Source: Meghimatium bilineatum
Lineage: Eukaryota; Mollusca; Gastropoda; Stylommatophora; Philomycidae
Length of the DNA stretch: 64,000 nt
Direction of reading: 5' to 3'
Assembly: GCA_034231615.1 (NCBI GenBank)
Contig: CM067306.1
Location: 47,436,094 to 47,500,093 of the forward strand
Shown here piece by piece: positions 22,630 to 35,110 of this stretch (position 1 is the first letter of the stretch; every line of letters begins with the position of its first letter). The notes below the pieces were generated by a model. It ran no database searches. It saw only the letters and a program-made list of their open reading frames with translations, and was not told the DNA's origin. The position numbers and the translations under genes were made by a program.

Positions 22630-22999
22630 AATGTGATTTGTGCATTTTAATTTTTATGATTTCTTGTGTGCTCATCATTGCCCATCATTACCCACTAGTT
22701 TTAGATATAGTCTGTCGTGTCCCATTGAGACGAAATATAAACCTGTGTTTTACGTAAGTCTAATTGTTGTTACGTTTCACGCAGTTACCTTGTATTCAAT
22801 GTGAAAACATGATCCAGCGTACAACGTGTCCCAATGGTTATCTGCAGTTAATTTTCATTCCTTGACCAAGAAATAATTTGGTTGTTCGATCCACTTTACC
22901 AAATACGAGAATGACATTAGCAGTAAAGTCTGTTCTTAGATGTTTCAGTTTTAATGACGTCAAACAGATCTGCACTAAACGCCCCCATTAAAGGGCAGA

Positions 23000-24165
23000 T
23001 ATCTCATCATCATCAAATGTTATCTCCGCAACGAAGGTTGGCTGCAACAGACCTCCAACATCTCCTGTCTCTTGTTTGGGCAGTGCGCTCTGCCAGGCTG
23101 CAACCTGTCAACCTTGTGATTTACTCTCCCACTTGTATCTCTGCCTACCTCTTGCTCGCTTCCCTCTGACATTACCCTCAAGTAAGATTTTCAATAAGGT
23201 GCCATTTTAATGTGTCCAAAATACTTTATTTGCCTGATCTTTATTTCTCTTAGTAATTATTCCTTCATATTAAGTGTTTTTATAACCTCTTTGTTTGTTT
23301 TCTTCCCTTTCCATGATGTTCTCCCTATTCTTCTATATATCCACATCTCAAAGGCATTAATTCTGTCTTCTAATTGTTTGTTTAGTGTCCATGTTTCTAA
23401 GCCATACATTAATATAGAATAGATGTAGCATTTTATAATTCTCATTTTTAACTTGTTTGTAATTTGTTTAGATGTTAATATTTTCGTCATCTCATTGAAG
23501 GTACTTTTAGCCATTCCTATTCTCCCTTTAACTTGTTTCACATCTGATCATTTGTGACTATGTGTCCAAGTTACTGATAATGTTTTACTTGTTGCAGTTA
23601 TGTTTATGTTTAGCTCTTGTTCTTCTGTGTCTTTGTTGATTATCATGGTTTTTGTTTTTTAAATATTTATATAAAGTTCATATTCATTACTTGATTTATT
23701 GACTTGATTTATTAGTCTTTGTAGTTCCTGTTCAATTTCTGCTAAAAGAACAGTGCCATCTGCATATCTCAGGTTTGTTTATTATTTTCCCATTGATCTT
23801 GAGTCCTGGCATTTCTTCTATTTGCATTTGTTTCCACAACAAATTCATCTAGAGTTTTTATTATGTCTGCTATTATGTTGTCGGAGTCTGCAGCCTTTCC
23901 ACATTTTATTGATTTTATTGCATGTTCTCCTTATGCTTTCGATATCGCTGGTCCATCATTGTTATGTATTGTGGGTTTTTTGTTCCGTTGGTCGTCAAAC
24001 AGTTCTGTCACATAATCTGTCTATCTTGTAAGTACTTCTGTTTTATTAAATATTATTTTTCCGTTTTTATCTTTAATGCAGCCTCAGCTTTAATCCATTT
24101 ATAGGATTTTTCTTATTTGTGATTATAATTTGTGATTTATCTTTGATTATCATACCTTTTCCTTG
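23000..24165 (-). pseudogene. RTE fragment, frameshifted and internally deleted
   Basis: Minus-strand copy related to the element at 1545. It begins at a CATCATCATCA tail and contains the C-terminal region, the thumb (MYGLETWTLNKQLEDRINAF, RRIGRTSWKGKKTNKE), a YLG region and remnants of the YADD block (about 23755). After an internal deletion it continues with linker sequence near 23880-24165. Many frameshifts are present. Identity to the 1545 copy is high in the C-terminal third. Confidence 0.78.
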
Positions 24166-24407
24166 CTTTTGATGGACTAGCGGCACAGAGTATACACACA
24201 GATTACAATCAATCAGCCAAGGTGAGTGACATTGCGTGAGATCAGTTATGGCGAATTATAGAGGAGGCGAAATAACTATCTTGTAAACATCTGCCCATGA
24301 GAGGCATTTCTTGACCTAACGAAAAGTACACGTCACAACACAATCCTACTACGAGCAGCTACCTCGTTATTTTCATTGATTTCATGGAGGCAATATGGAC
24401 AATTTTT

Positions 24408-24735
24408 GGCATAATCTCACGCACGGTTTTCAAACTCCCCCAGACATTAGTGTCACTCTTAAATAAAAAGCAATACCGCCGGAAATAAACAGCTTAATAC
24501 AAAAACTAGCAACGTCACATTCTTTTGTAATAATAGCGCGCACGGTTCTCAAGTCGCCCAGACCATAGGGTCACACTTAGATACAAGGCATCTTGGACAA
24601 AAATAAACATCAACTCCACCTAGCAATATAGATAATTTATAGCAATAGCTCGAACGGCTTTCCAAACACCCAGACCATTAGGTCACATTTAGATAAAAGT
24701 TAATACGGACTGATATAACCAAAATAGACTTCTGT
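24408..24735. repeat. Degenerate tandem repeat of about 115 bp, three units
   Basis: Three units begin near 24408, 24528 and 24640. Shared blocks are GC(G/A)CACGGTT, CCCAGACCAT, GGTCACA and TTAGATA(C/A)AAG. Divergence is high. The array lies just upstream of a solitary copy of the inverted-repeat element tail at 24780-24812. The rest of 24170-25490 has no recognised gene. Confidence 0.6.
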
Positions 24736-24889
24736 CTTAGGTTGAAAGGGTCGTACCTTTTTAACAAACAAACAAGTTCAATTGTTGTTACGTTTCACAC
24801 AGTTATCTTGTATTGATTGTCATGCAGAAAAGTAGGTTCATTGATTAATTTAGTGCTATCGATGTTTCTTGTTCAATGTTTATGTGTTT

Positions 24890-24922
24890 CTTGAGAAAGG
24901 TCCCAGTTGGACCGAAACGTGG
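24890..24922 (+). ncRNA. Hammerhead-like hairpin motif, solitary
   Basis: CTTGAGAAA, stem GGTCC, loop CAGTT, stem GGACC, then GAAACGTGG. The stem is perfectly paired, with different bases from the other copies. The core again has U and A at positions 3 and 8. No inverted arm was found around it. Confidence 0.5.
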
Positions 24923-25494
24923 AAAGAAGACCTTGTTATTTTGTTTATTGCTATTTATTTATTTTTTTACATTGATAAATATACTTTAATAGTAATTTTT
25001 GTACTATATGTAATATTTATCACGTATATATATTGATCATTGTATTGACTACATCTGAATATTCTTTTCCTATATTTAATATTTTCAGCCTTCGATTGTA
25101 TGACAATAGAACAAGACAGTGGTTATTGGGAAGATACACGTTGTACATATAGGAATCTTTACGTCTGTGAGAGGAGGTAAGACTTGTCCGGGGGATAATG
25201 GTTCCGTTATCAATTATTATTATTTGTGGTCGACTTGGTTAGAGTCTAATTCAGATAATAACGAAAACAAAATTCGCATGGCATTTCTAAGAGTATGTAT
25301 GTTTGTTTGTATCGAATCCCAGTAATTACGAGCAATAAACTCTTGCTTCCTACTATATAATTATAATAGAAATTATATAATATTATATAAAAGATTTTTA
25401 AGGGGATTTACATTTTTTTAAAGAACTCTTTCTCCGAGCTTTCTTTTATACCCAGGAGATTTCAACTTTTGAATTGGTGCAATGCCTATTTGAG

Positions 25495-25790
25495 GAGTCT
25501 TCTACTCAGAGAGGGTACAAGAATATCTATAGTCATTGAAAAGACTACGACAGTCAAGTTTACATAGACATAATCCGGAAATAAAGAACCCTAAAAATGA
25601 TCCATTTGCAATGATGGCACACCTTGCATTCCCTACCATATAAGGAGCCCGCCAGAAAAGAACAAGTCCCTGTTTAAAAGTTTGACAAACTGACAAAGGT
25701 ACAATGTTGACTGGCTCACATCTCTCCGTCATGCGTGAAGACCATTTCGCAGATGGCAACAGTTGATTAACAGATTATATCTATGTTCCT
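25495..25790. repeat. Dispersed repeat, second copy of the family at 675-1020
   Basis: Shares ATGATGGCACACCTTGCA-like, ACAATGTTGACTGGC and TCTCTCCGTCATG blocks with 675-1020. Immediately upstream, 25440-25520 holds two diverged units (CCCAGGAGATTTCAACTTT and GAGGAGTCTTCTACTC) of the repeat expanded at 59033. Confidence 0.5.
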
Positions 25791-25974
25791 TAAGCGCCGA
25801 CTACGATGTATAGGGAAGAAACTACAGTTTAAGCGATGTGATACTATTGCGTGTAATTTTGCCTGTTGCTGAGACCCATAGTTATACTCTCTCTAATGAT
25901 GTTTATGCGAAGCGTCTGTTTTGGTCTTCCTCTTTTTCTTTTGACATCTTTTATCCATTTAATGTGTGTAATGG

Positions 25975-26195
25975 CAGAATGAAGCCAAACCAAATACCAA
26001 TAAGAGCATATAATACAAGAATATCCGGGCGTAAAGCCAAAGGTAGACCACGAAAACGGTGGATAGAAGATAACCTTGAACAAACATGGACTAAATGCAA
26101 CCTCGGTGGCACATCTGGCCTTGAAACGACAGCTTAAGCTACCACCCCTACGCTTAACAATCATTCACCTGGGGAAAGACAATAGACAATGGCAG
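25975..26195 (+). pseudogene. LINE-B C-terminus and 3' end
   Basis: Encodes GRMKPNQIPIRAYNTRISGR and KAKGRPRKRWIEDNLEQTW. The LINE-B 3' end follows (CCTACGCTTAACAATCATTC and GACAATAGACAAT). It is 5'-truncated. The same coding end, on the opposite strand, is in the copy at 51424. Confidence 0.75.
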
Positions 26196-26311
26196 ACTGT
26201 TTTAATTCATTCTAAGTAGAAATTCATCGTTTTCTGAACTTTTCATCGTTGTCAACACTTGGTTAAAAATGTTGCTGAACTTCAAAATTTTATTAACTGA
26301 TTCAGATCGGA

Positions 26312-26545
26312 CACACGGGACGAAGGAATTACAAACTATTCTGTCACGGGACGAAGGAGTCACAAATCATTCAGTCACTGCACACGGGACGAAGGAGTCA
26401 CACATCATTTAGTCGCGGCACACGGAACGAAGGAATTACAAACCATTCAGTCACGGCACACGGGACGAAAGAGTCACAAATCATTCAGTCTCGGCACACG
26501 GGACGAAGGAGTCACAAATCATTCTGTCGCGGCACACGGGACGAG
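26312..26545. repeat. 38-bp minisatellite, about six units
   Basis: Units of GACGAAGGAGTCACAAATC plus ATTCAGTCACGGCACACGG. Six are visible, with scattered substitutions. Unrelated to the 38-bp array at 4689. Confidence 0.9.
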
Positions 26546-26667
26546 GGAACAATGATGTTGTTGGCTGTTCATAAATTACGACAACACTTTCTTGTACCCT
26601 CCCCTCTACCCTTGTCAACAATTTGTCAAGAATCCAAGGATCCCTCTTTTTAATTTCTTAATTCCGG

Positions 26668-26777
26668 ATCCGCGTAATACAGTAGTTAGCGCACTGGCTT
26701 CCCATATGAGTGGTTCTGGGTTCATTCTTGTTCTGGAAGAATTGAGTGACAGGCAGTTGACTAGAAGAAGTAAGAAG
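26668..26777 (+). mobile_element. tRNA-derived SINE, third family, GAAG-tailed
   Basis: The head GTAGTTAGCGCACTGGCTTC and GGTTCTGGGTTCATTC resembles tRNA A and B boxes at normal spacing. A short body ends in CTAGAAGAAGTAAGAAG. It lies tail to tail with the LINE-I element that starts at 26790 on the other strand. Confidence 0.6.
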
Positions 26778-26817
26778 TTGATCAATTTTCTTCTTCTTTC
26801 GTTCACTTGAAACATGT

Positions 26818-27645
26818 CTATATCTGTAACTCTGTCTCCTGAATAAAACTCACTGTCTTTTGTAGTTCATACAGTGTCCCATAGAGCTTTGATTCCAGTG
26901 TTGTTTCCTGTGGCCAATATGTCTGCCTCAGCGTGTCATGCTCAGAACACTCTTGAAGTATATGTTTGGCACTCTGTGCTGCCAATCCACATGTACACAT
27001 GACCGTGTTGCCAATCTTGAACTTTGTATACATGTGACTGCGGAGTCGGTTGTGTCCTGTTCTGAGACGTAGAATTATAACTTGTTCTGATCTGTTCATA
27101 ATGTGATAATCATCTTGTGTTGGTGTTTGTGGCTTTCTTATTGACTTGATCATCTGTTTTTTCTGATGGTAGGTGATTGGTATATCTGGTTGGTCTTCGG
27201 CAGCACGTTCCTTAGCCAGTTGGTCTGCTTTTTCATTTCCTGGTATTCCACAGTGAGAGGGTATCCACTGCATGGTTACCCTATACTGGTACGACAATTC
27301 GTTAGGTAGTTTTTTCAAGTCTGTTAGTTTTCCAGACTGGAGAGCTTGAAGCACTGACCTTGCATCTGTCAGGAATACCACAGGCTGTAGGCCAGAGTTG
27401 GAGTTCAGCAGTTCTTTAGCTGCCACACTAATTGCCTGGATTTCAGCATCATAATTATTGCAGAATTTTCCTGTCGGTGTTCTGATTGTATCTCTAGGCT
27501 TGTGTGGATATTCTATATATACACATGCACCTCCATTCCTCACAGCATTCTGTGCTGACCCATCTGTGTATACTCTGACCCATATATCTTGTGGATACTC
27601 CTCGTGCATCCAGGAAACTGAGGGTGACTGTCCTTCGCTGCACAC
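26818..27645 (-). pseudogene. LINE-I RNase H and C-terminal domain (open reading frame)
   Basis: A 275-codon open frame encoding ribonuclease H, which removes the RNA template during retrotransposition. The catalytic pattern is present: RVYTDGSAQ (first D), NNYDAEIQAI (E), FLTDARSVLQ (D) and QWIPSHCGIPGNEKADQLAK (H and final D). Next comes HHxxK-type helix sequence. A C-terminal MCTCGLAAQSAKHILQEC motif resembles a zinc-binding knuckle, followed by QTYWP. The listed start is simply the first methionine. The domain is continuous with upstream RT coding in another frame, so this is part of a broken polyprotein, not a free gene. Confidence 0.85.
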
Positions 27646-28123
27646 TGTTCTGTTCGTCCTCGCTTAGTATTCCTTTCACATGAGTCTGAATGTATATTGA
27701 CATTCCATGCCTATTACTCCACGGGGTTTGTTCTGGTACAGACCTTAAGGGGCTGTCAACTTCAGGTAGGTCTGTAAGTTGTCTACGGAGTCGTTTAGCT
27801 TGATGGATAAAGCTGCTTCTTTTCAGTCGCCCCATTGCTAGATTTTGGAATCTTTCCTTCATTGCATGACTTGGCATACACTGAAACTTTTCTGCTTAAA
27901 TTAGTACTTTTGTGTCTCTGCGTTCGCCAAGTGTTTGCATTCTTCCCATTTTCGTCATCTCTGCTATGGGTGTGGATTTCATTGCTCCCAACATTATTCT
28001 AAGTTCCTGGTTTTGCACTTTATCTAGATCTTGTAATGTGGTGTTTGATGCAGGACACCACGCAGCTGAACCATATTTCAGGTGTGGTCTTATGCCTTGC
28101 TGGTAAACTTTACTGAGTATATT

Positions 28124-29670
28124 TCAACTTGCTCCCCATGTGGTTCCACTTAGTTTTCTCAGGATAGCTAACTTCCTCCTGGCTTTTGTTGTTGCTTTGT
28201 TTATGTGCTGCTTCCATGTCAGCTTATCATCAAAAGTAACTCCCAGGTATGTGGGTTGTTTGTCTTCTTTCAAGAGCTCTCCATATATCTTGATATGACC
28301 AGCTTTTTGTTTTGGTGAGAGGGTAAAGAGTGCAGTGCTGCACTTATCTGTGTTAATGCTGACGCACCGTCTATTTGCCCATAAGGTTAGGGCATCGATA
28401 GCTCTTTGTATTTGTTTAGTGGCAACTGTTGCATGTTCTTCCGTGCACCAGATCACCAGGTCGTCAGCATACATTGCCACTTTGATCCCGTGTGGTAGTT
28501 CAGCAACTATGTCGTTGATGTAAACCAAGAAAAGTGTGGGTGACAGGACTCCTCACTGGGGGACTCCATGACGCAGTAGAACTTTCTTGCTCTTGCGACC
28601 ATCTAATTGTACCCAGGGATGCTTTTACCCATTAGTACATTCTTGAGCTAACCCTGCAATTTCGCAATTTCCTTAGGGGACCTTCTTTCCAGTACTAGTT
28701 TCTTATCTTGGAAGGCATCCTCAATCTCTTGGGAGAGGTAGGTTGCCTGATCTTCAGTAGAGTAGCACTGCCTGAAACCCGCTTGCTGTGATACCAGAAG
28801 GTTTTCACTTTCAAGGTACCACTATATCCTAAGATTGATAATGCGTTCCATTGCTTTGCATACACAGCTTGTGAGGCTGATGGGCCTGTAGTTGGAAACT
28901 GTGTTGCCATCTTTTCCTAATTTGAGGAGTGGTATCATTATTGCTTCTCTCCACGCCTGTGGTACATTACCTGTGGACCAGATTGTGTTAAGATCTGCAG
29001 TAGCTTTACTCTTGCTGCAATTCCCAGGTTTCTAATCATTTCATTGGACCAGGGGACTTTTTCATTTTCACTTTGGATATTGCATACTTCAGTTCTCTCA
29101 TTGTGAGTGGGTGCCTCCATGACTTCAGGTATATGTTCGCCTTGTCCAATGTTTTGTTGGTTCTCTCGAACCTCCTGTTGTGTGTCTGGGCTGACTTTGA
29201 CGTTATTGTCTTCTGCAAAGGAATCTGCAAAGTAAACAGCTGCATGTTTACCTGTTAAAATGTTTCTATATAAAGTGTGATCCTGGTATTTCTCCCTGTA
29301 CCTTCATCATTTAGTTGTTTTACAAGTTTCCATAATTTCCTAGTATCTCTTTCTAGGTTCAGCGACTCTGTTTTTTCTTTCCAGCTGCTCCGTCTGGCTT
29401 GTAACTTGGCTCTTTGAAATTTAGCCTTTGTTTGCTGATATTTGTTGTGATGTTCTTGGCTAGGTCTCTTCTCAGCCTGCTGTCTAGATGTTTCCATCTC
29501 ATTTTGCAGCTTTTCCAGTTCATCATTTCAGTAGGGTTTGTAGTTTTTTCGCACCCCCTGGGTATGGTTTTACTAGCAGCATGTAGTATACATCTATTAA
29601 ATTCACTCACTACTCTATTGATGTCTTTGTCCAAGTTCATGTCCTTAGCACTGGTTAAATGCGGGTACAT
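28124..29670 (-). pseudogene. LINE-I reverse transcriptase, frameshifted
   Basis: Split over several frames: linker and fingers at 29670-29036 (LKYAISKVKMKKSPGP, the expected start of RT), a middle at 29120-28695, and the palm at 28528-28124 with VYINDIVAELPHGI, KVAMYADDLVIWC and PTYLGVTFDDKLTWKQHI. The YADD aspartates are retained. An in-frame stop and shifts near 28540 and 28690 break it. The order agrees with a single ancestral ORF continuing into the RNase H. Confidence 0.8.
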
Positions 29671-30591
29671 TTTCCAGTCTGCCCTTTTATAGTTCCACCT
29701 AGTGAGCGTTCTGCTGTCCTTGGTAAATTCATTGTGGATTTCCAGAAATACTGGTCTGTGGTCACTACCCCCAAGCTGCTTTCCAACGACACATGTGATG
29801 TTCCATTACAAGCCTGGTGAGTGGAATGCCAGGATTGGTGTAGAGGTGGTGTGCCATGCTCTCGAGTAGAAGGTAGGTGAGTCTGCTGGCTGGTTAATAA
29901 GGATGAGATTATTTTCATCGTGCCAGCTCTCAAGTTCCTCACCTCTCTTGTCGATATGATCGTAGCCCCAGCTCTGAGAGTGGCTGTTGAAGGCACCACA
30001 CACCATACGTCTCTCTTTGTCTAGAATTGTGTCTAGTGCCAATGGTTTATCATTTGAGCAGTAGTAGTTCAGGAGATGGAATTCTGCACTGTCTGTTTTT
30101 AGGTGGAGCATCTGGTATTCTGCCCCTTCCATATATACTTCCAGCTGACATGCGCTGATATTGTTTCTAACAAGTGTAAGAATTCCACCCTTTCGCCTGT
30201 CCTTTCGGTCAGATCGGTAGCACTGGTAGCCTCTGATTTTGAAGGCTATGTCACTGCTGAGGTGTGTTTCTTGGATACATTATATATTAACTTGTTCTTC
30301 ACTGAGGACACTTTCAAGTTCCAATTTTTTGCTGTATCCATCTCTTTTACTGTTCACACCCTGAGCATTCCAGTGCATTATTTTTATTGGTCGTTTGTTT
30401 GTTTGGCCAGTAGCTCTATTCCCTTGCCTCCTGGCTCCTCGGGGCAACTGAGAAGGACTTCCAGTAACTGAGGTTGGGCCCTTTCGAGGTATAGGGCCCG
30501 GCACCGTCCCTGCCTGAACGTCCGCCACAGGGCAGGCACCATAACTATTTATAAATACAGACATGTTTCCATTGTGTTTTGTGCGTGGCAT
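29671..30591 (-). pseudogene. LINE-I endonuclease and N-terminus, frameshifted
   Basis: The likely start is the methionine at 30591. A proline/glycine-rich N-terminus follows, then KIMHWNAQGVNSKRDGYSKK, the first motif of an AP-type endonuclease. A stop near 30280 interrupts it. The domain continues with an ETHL-like motif and IRGYQCYRSDRKDRRKGGI. Next come YYCSNDKPLALD, the GAFNSHSQSWG motif (usually GDFNAH) and a final SLGG-type block. Phenylalanine follows G-A rather than G-D, so one catalytic residue appears lost. Confidence 0.75.
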
Positions 30592-30914
30592 CCTGATTAT
30601 ATGTGCGCCTTTTGGCTGGATGCCTCCGTCTTCAGCACTCTGCTTACTTGGGCAGGACTGTGGTCCTGCTCGAGTGGGACTGCCCGACCAGTCTTAGTTT
30701 CCAGCCCCTGATGGCTGAACTAAGCCCCATCACCACTACACGGTGCTGGTCTCGATCAATAAGATCCATGGTTAGAAAGAAATGAACGAGGGAAGACAAT
30801 GAAGATGTTTGCACCAAACGAGGAACAAAAGGAGCGTGTAATGCAGTTTCGTTAACTGACACTTACATTGAGTCCGGACTAATTGAGAGAGAAGAGAAGG
30901 ACGGTTATTTTTTC

Positions 30915-32310
<1,396 letters not shown>

Positions 32311-32694
32311 ATTCAAAGGAGCCTTTTACAAAAATGTTATATGAACTTTAAATAGTGTTTTTTATTTATTCTAACATTTTATAGTGGAATATCACTTAAT
32401 TGAATTTGTAATAACAAGTTTTATAATGCTAAAGTGTAAAGTATAACTGTTCATCAAAGAGATTAAACAAGTATAGGCCTATTTGAAATTTATATGGCTG
32501 AAATTAAAATTCATCATAAAAAAGAACCCAGTGCCAATTGAGGAATTTCATTATAATATTTAAAATCAGCATGCTAAAATCAATAACAAATGATGTATTT
32601 AAAGTCTGGTAGAAAACATTAAAAAATTTTTATTGACATGTTAGAATCAATTCTAACATTCGTGATGTTAAATCATTCGTGATGTTAAATACAT

Positions 32695-32925
32695 CAAACA
32701 TGGAACACAACACATGCCAATATGCATTGAGGCTGTAAAATAGCGGTAACATCAAACATAGTGAAAGTCAAAATGTTTTGATGCTGTTAAATAGAAGAAA
32801 TATGGAATACAGATCAGTATGTTATAAAGATATTAAATAGAGGAAACATCGAATACAGATCAGTATGTTTTGAAGATATTAAATGGAGGAAACATCGAAT
32901 ATAACTGACCAGTATGTCTTTATGC
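32695..32925. repeat. Degenerate tandem repeat of about 60 bp
   Basis: About four units with AAATAGAGGAAACATCGAAT, ACAGATCAGTATGTT and GAAGATATTAAAT. A short direct repeat CATTCGTGATGTTAAAT lies just upstream. The rest of 32310-33400 has no recognised gene. Confidence 0.7.
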
Positions 32926-33409
32926 TAGCAAATACCAACAACATACATTCTATAAACATTAACACAGCAGGCATAAATAAAACAACTAATGAAAATATTG
33001 CAGTAATAATACTGTATGAATACATTTTTATAACACAAAATCATTTATGTTTGCGGGAAACATTTATCTCAAACTTGTTTCTGCGTTGTCGTTGCCTGTC
33101 ACCACACTAGAAACTTTTCGGACATTTTTTTGTGGTAATGACCAACATTGAATATTATTGGAATCATTTACAACTAGTGTTTCTCCTTCAATGATGTGTA
33201 GATGACACGTCTTCATTGCTTGATAGATCTTTTAAACAGGTCTGAAAACAAACGCAGTAAAACAGAAATTAAATATTTATAATGTGGATGGAGATGGCTT
33301 TTGTGTGTGCTTCATATGTTTGTTTTCGTTGACAGTCTTATTTCAGTAATAGATCATTTGCAAGGTATCTCCCTGGCTTTGTAGCCATCATGTTTGTACA
33401 GTAATGCTT

Positions 33410-33695
33410 TTTAGAGGAGCAATTCTTCTTCTTCTACGTTCGTTCTCAAACTCCTGCAGATTAGCAGGATGTAGTCCGGAGAACGGAATGCGTTGTGTCA
33501 TGGTTTACAGCATTGCTGCGATATCTGCTCCTTTCAGCCTGACACATCCGACATCAGCATGGCTTTGGGTCACTGACCCTATATGGGATGGGACAGCCAA
33601 CTGCATCCTATAACCTCCTTAGTCGCCTTTTACGACATGCGTGGAAGGTAAACAGTGTTTCTATTCTTTGCTCCCCTTTCTGGCCCCGGCAACAC
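33410..33695 (-). mobile_element. SINE-A, longest copy
   Basis: On the minus strand it runs from CACGCCCGTGTGTTGCCGGG through CACGCATGTCGTAAAAGGCG, GGTCAGTGACCC, GTCGGATGTGTCAGGCTG and CAACGCATTCCGTTCTCCGG to GAGAACGAACGTAGAAGAAG. It is about 285 bp and gives the best view of the full unit. It is inserted near the C-terminus of a minus-strand LINE-B copy. Confidence 0.75.
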
Positions 33696-33699
33696 ACGG

Positions 33700-35110
33700 G
33701 CGTGGGGAGCACTGTCTGATAGTAGTCTGCAAACATACGAAAACCACTTCATGTTGTCTTCTGATGTAATCCAGAATTGACATTGTGTTTGTTAGTCTTA
33801 TGATGTCTTTATTTCTGATTCTGTCTCTTATTGTTACTCCGAGGATTCGACGAAGACAAGTCATTGCTGTTGTAACACGTTTTCCTTTGGATTATGTTGT
33901 TAGTGTCCACGTTTGACATTAAAAAGCATAGTGATGGTATTATGATCGTTTTATATAGTGTAGTTTTGGTGTTCATGCTCACATATTTATTTTTGAAAAT
34001 AGGAGACATTTGCCCCAAGATCCGGTATGCTATGTTGTATCTATGTTGGATTTCCTTGGTATTTTTCCCATTCGATGATATGATTCTTCCAAGATTAGAA
34101 GTGAATTCTATCATCTGTTTAATCGATGTTGCTCATCGATTACAATAGTTGTGTTTCTTTCTTTTTCTGTTATTGACATTACCTCAGTTTTTTTCAGTGT
34201 TTATCTGCATCTTAAAGTCCATACATGTTGTATGGAGTTTTAGTTAGTTTAATGTAGTTGGTTTTATTAGTTTAGTTAGTTTGTCAGCCAGTTAGTTAGT
34301 CATCGGATCATCATCACTGCAAATTGAACATGTCCATAGTTGCTTTGATCTCTCCTTAATGTATCCGCCATTACACTTCTGCTGACAGTATCGGTCCTCT
34401 GCTGGTTTACCATCATTCTTCTGCGTCATCCGAAATGTTCACTTTTAGCAACACCGCATTTCAAATCCTGATCTTTAATCCTGGTCATTGAAAAGGAATC
34501 ATCATCCACACTAGTCTCACTTTCGCATGCTATATCTCTTATGGAGTTCAAAACGTCAGATCGATCCGTTGTCCCATCGTCCTGTGCCAAAATCGCGCAT
34601 GACGCTAGTTGAATTGCTCTTTCTTTACCTCGAATACCCACATGCCCGCCACGAAAATTAATGTTGATACTTTCAAATTCTCCTTTCTCAAGGCCTTAAT
34701 CCACTGTTCGCGAATGAGACCCACTTGTATCTTCCTAATAATACTTGTGTCATTCATAATGCAGACCCGTGTTACCTTCTGTGTACCTACCCACTCAAAT
34801 GCCCTGGTCACCGACATAATCTCAATGGGCATGCTACTCGTAATCACAGCAAAGTTGTGTGGAGTCTATTCATATGATGGTGTAGTTGCTCTTTTATAGT
34901 TGCTATTATTTCTTGATCATCTGCAAAAAGAAGTTTGCTCAGAAGGTTGTTTAGATTGTCCTCTTCATTAGTGGTGGCAGTTTTACATATGCAATCGATA
35001 TATGTGATGAATAACAAGAGAAATAGAACACATTCTTGTCGCACTCCAGCGTGTATGTGGAATTTATGTGTATGTGAAACACACCATAGTAATGAAACAG
35101 CAGGCATAAT
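33700..35110 (-). pseudogene. LINE-B copy, broken up by other fragments
   Basis: The minus strand carries HAGVRQECVLFLLLFITYID and LLSKLLFADDQEIIATIKEQ (34844-35080). After an unrelated RNase H fragment it resumes with ITEKERNTTIVID, SNLGRIISSNGKNTKEIQHR, MNTKTTLYKTIIIPSLCFL and finally MTCLRRILGVTIRDRIRNKD. The order matches the element at 10123 and the fragment at 49200. It is multiply frameshifted. Confidence 0.75.
34290..34850 (-). pseudogene. RNase H fragment of the second LINE family
   Basis: Frames give IEIMSVTRAFEWVGTQKVTR, CIMNDTSIIRKIQVGLIREQ, STLIFVAGMWVFE (the decayed PGHAGIR motif), LASCAILAQDDGTTDRSDVL and a C-terminal region. It is inserted in the minus-strand LINE-B copy. The same family is at 7165 and 44075. 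Confidence 0.65.

Larger units (their letters stand above)
20496..22794 (+). mobile_element. Long inverted-repeat element with hammerhead-like hairpins (copy 1)
   Basis: Two arms of roughly 480 bp fold onto each other around a 35-nt loop (20980-21014). The left arm is 20496-20979. The right arm is 21015-21348 plus 22574-22767, interrupted by the GC-rich retroposon. Direct repeats TTCAATGTGAAAACA flank the unit at 20481-20495 and 22795-22809. The right end carries about 27 extra bases (TTGTTACGTTTCACGCAG...) without a left counterpart. The same tail recurs alone at 24780-24812. Each arm holds a hairpin of the form TTGATAAAGACCTTTTGGTC then GAAAC. There is no transposase or RT. The asymmetric end and 15-bp duplication argue against a cut-and-paste foldback and for a Penelope-like or retrozyme-like non-autonomous element. 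Confidence 0.8.
26790..30742 (-). mobile_element. LINE-I: RNase H-bearing I-type non-LTR retrotransposon
   Basis: A nearly 4-kb minus-strand element: 5' leader (30592-30742), endonuclease, RT, RNase H with a C-terminal zinc-finger-like motif, and a short 3' end CAAGTGAACGAAAGAAGAAG. RNase H downstream of RT places it in the I group sensu lato. The 5' leader (GTGGTGATGGGGCTTAG...) recurs at 52585-52757. Frameshifts scatter the EN and RT across frames, but the last 275 codons are open. GATCAAT occurs at both edges (26780-26786 and 30754-30760) and may be part of a target duplication. Truncated relatives are at 17840, 52757 and 60010. Confidence 0.87.

Noticed and set aside
30103..30471. Open frame of 122 codons on the plus strand
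   Set aside because: It is antisense to the LINE-I endonuclease, and its hydrophobic composition is a shadow effect.
34935..35104. N-terminal part of the long open frame ending at 36143
   Set aside because: The first 55 or so codons are the antisense of a minus-strand RT fragment. LINE-Z similarity begins only near 35105.
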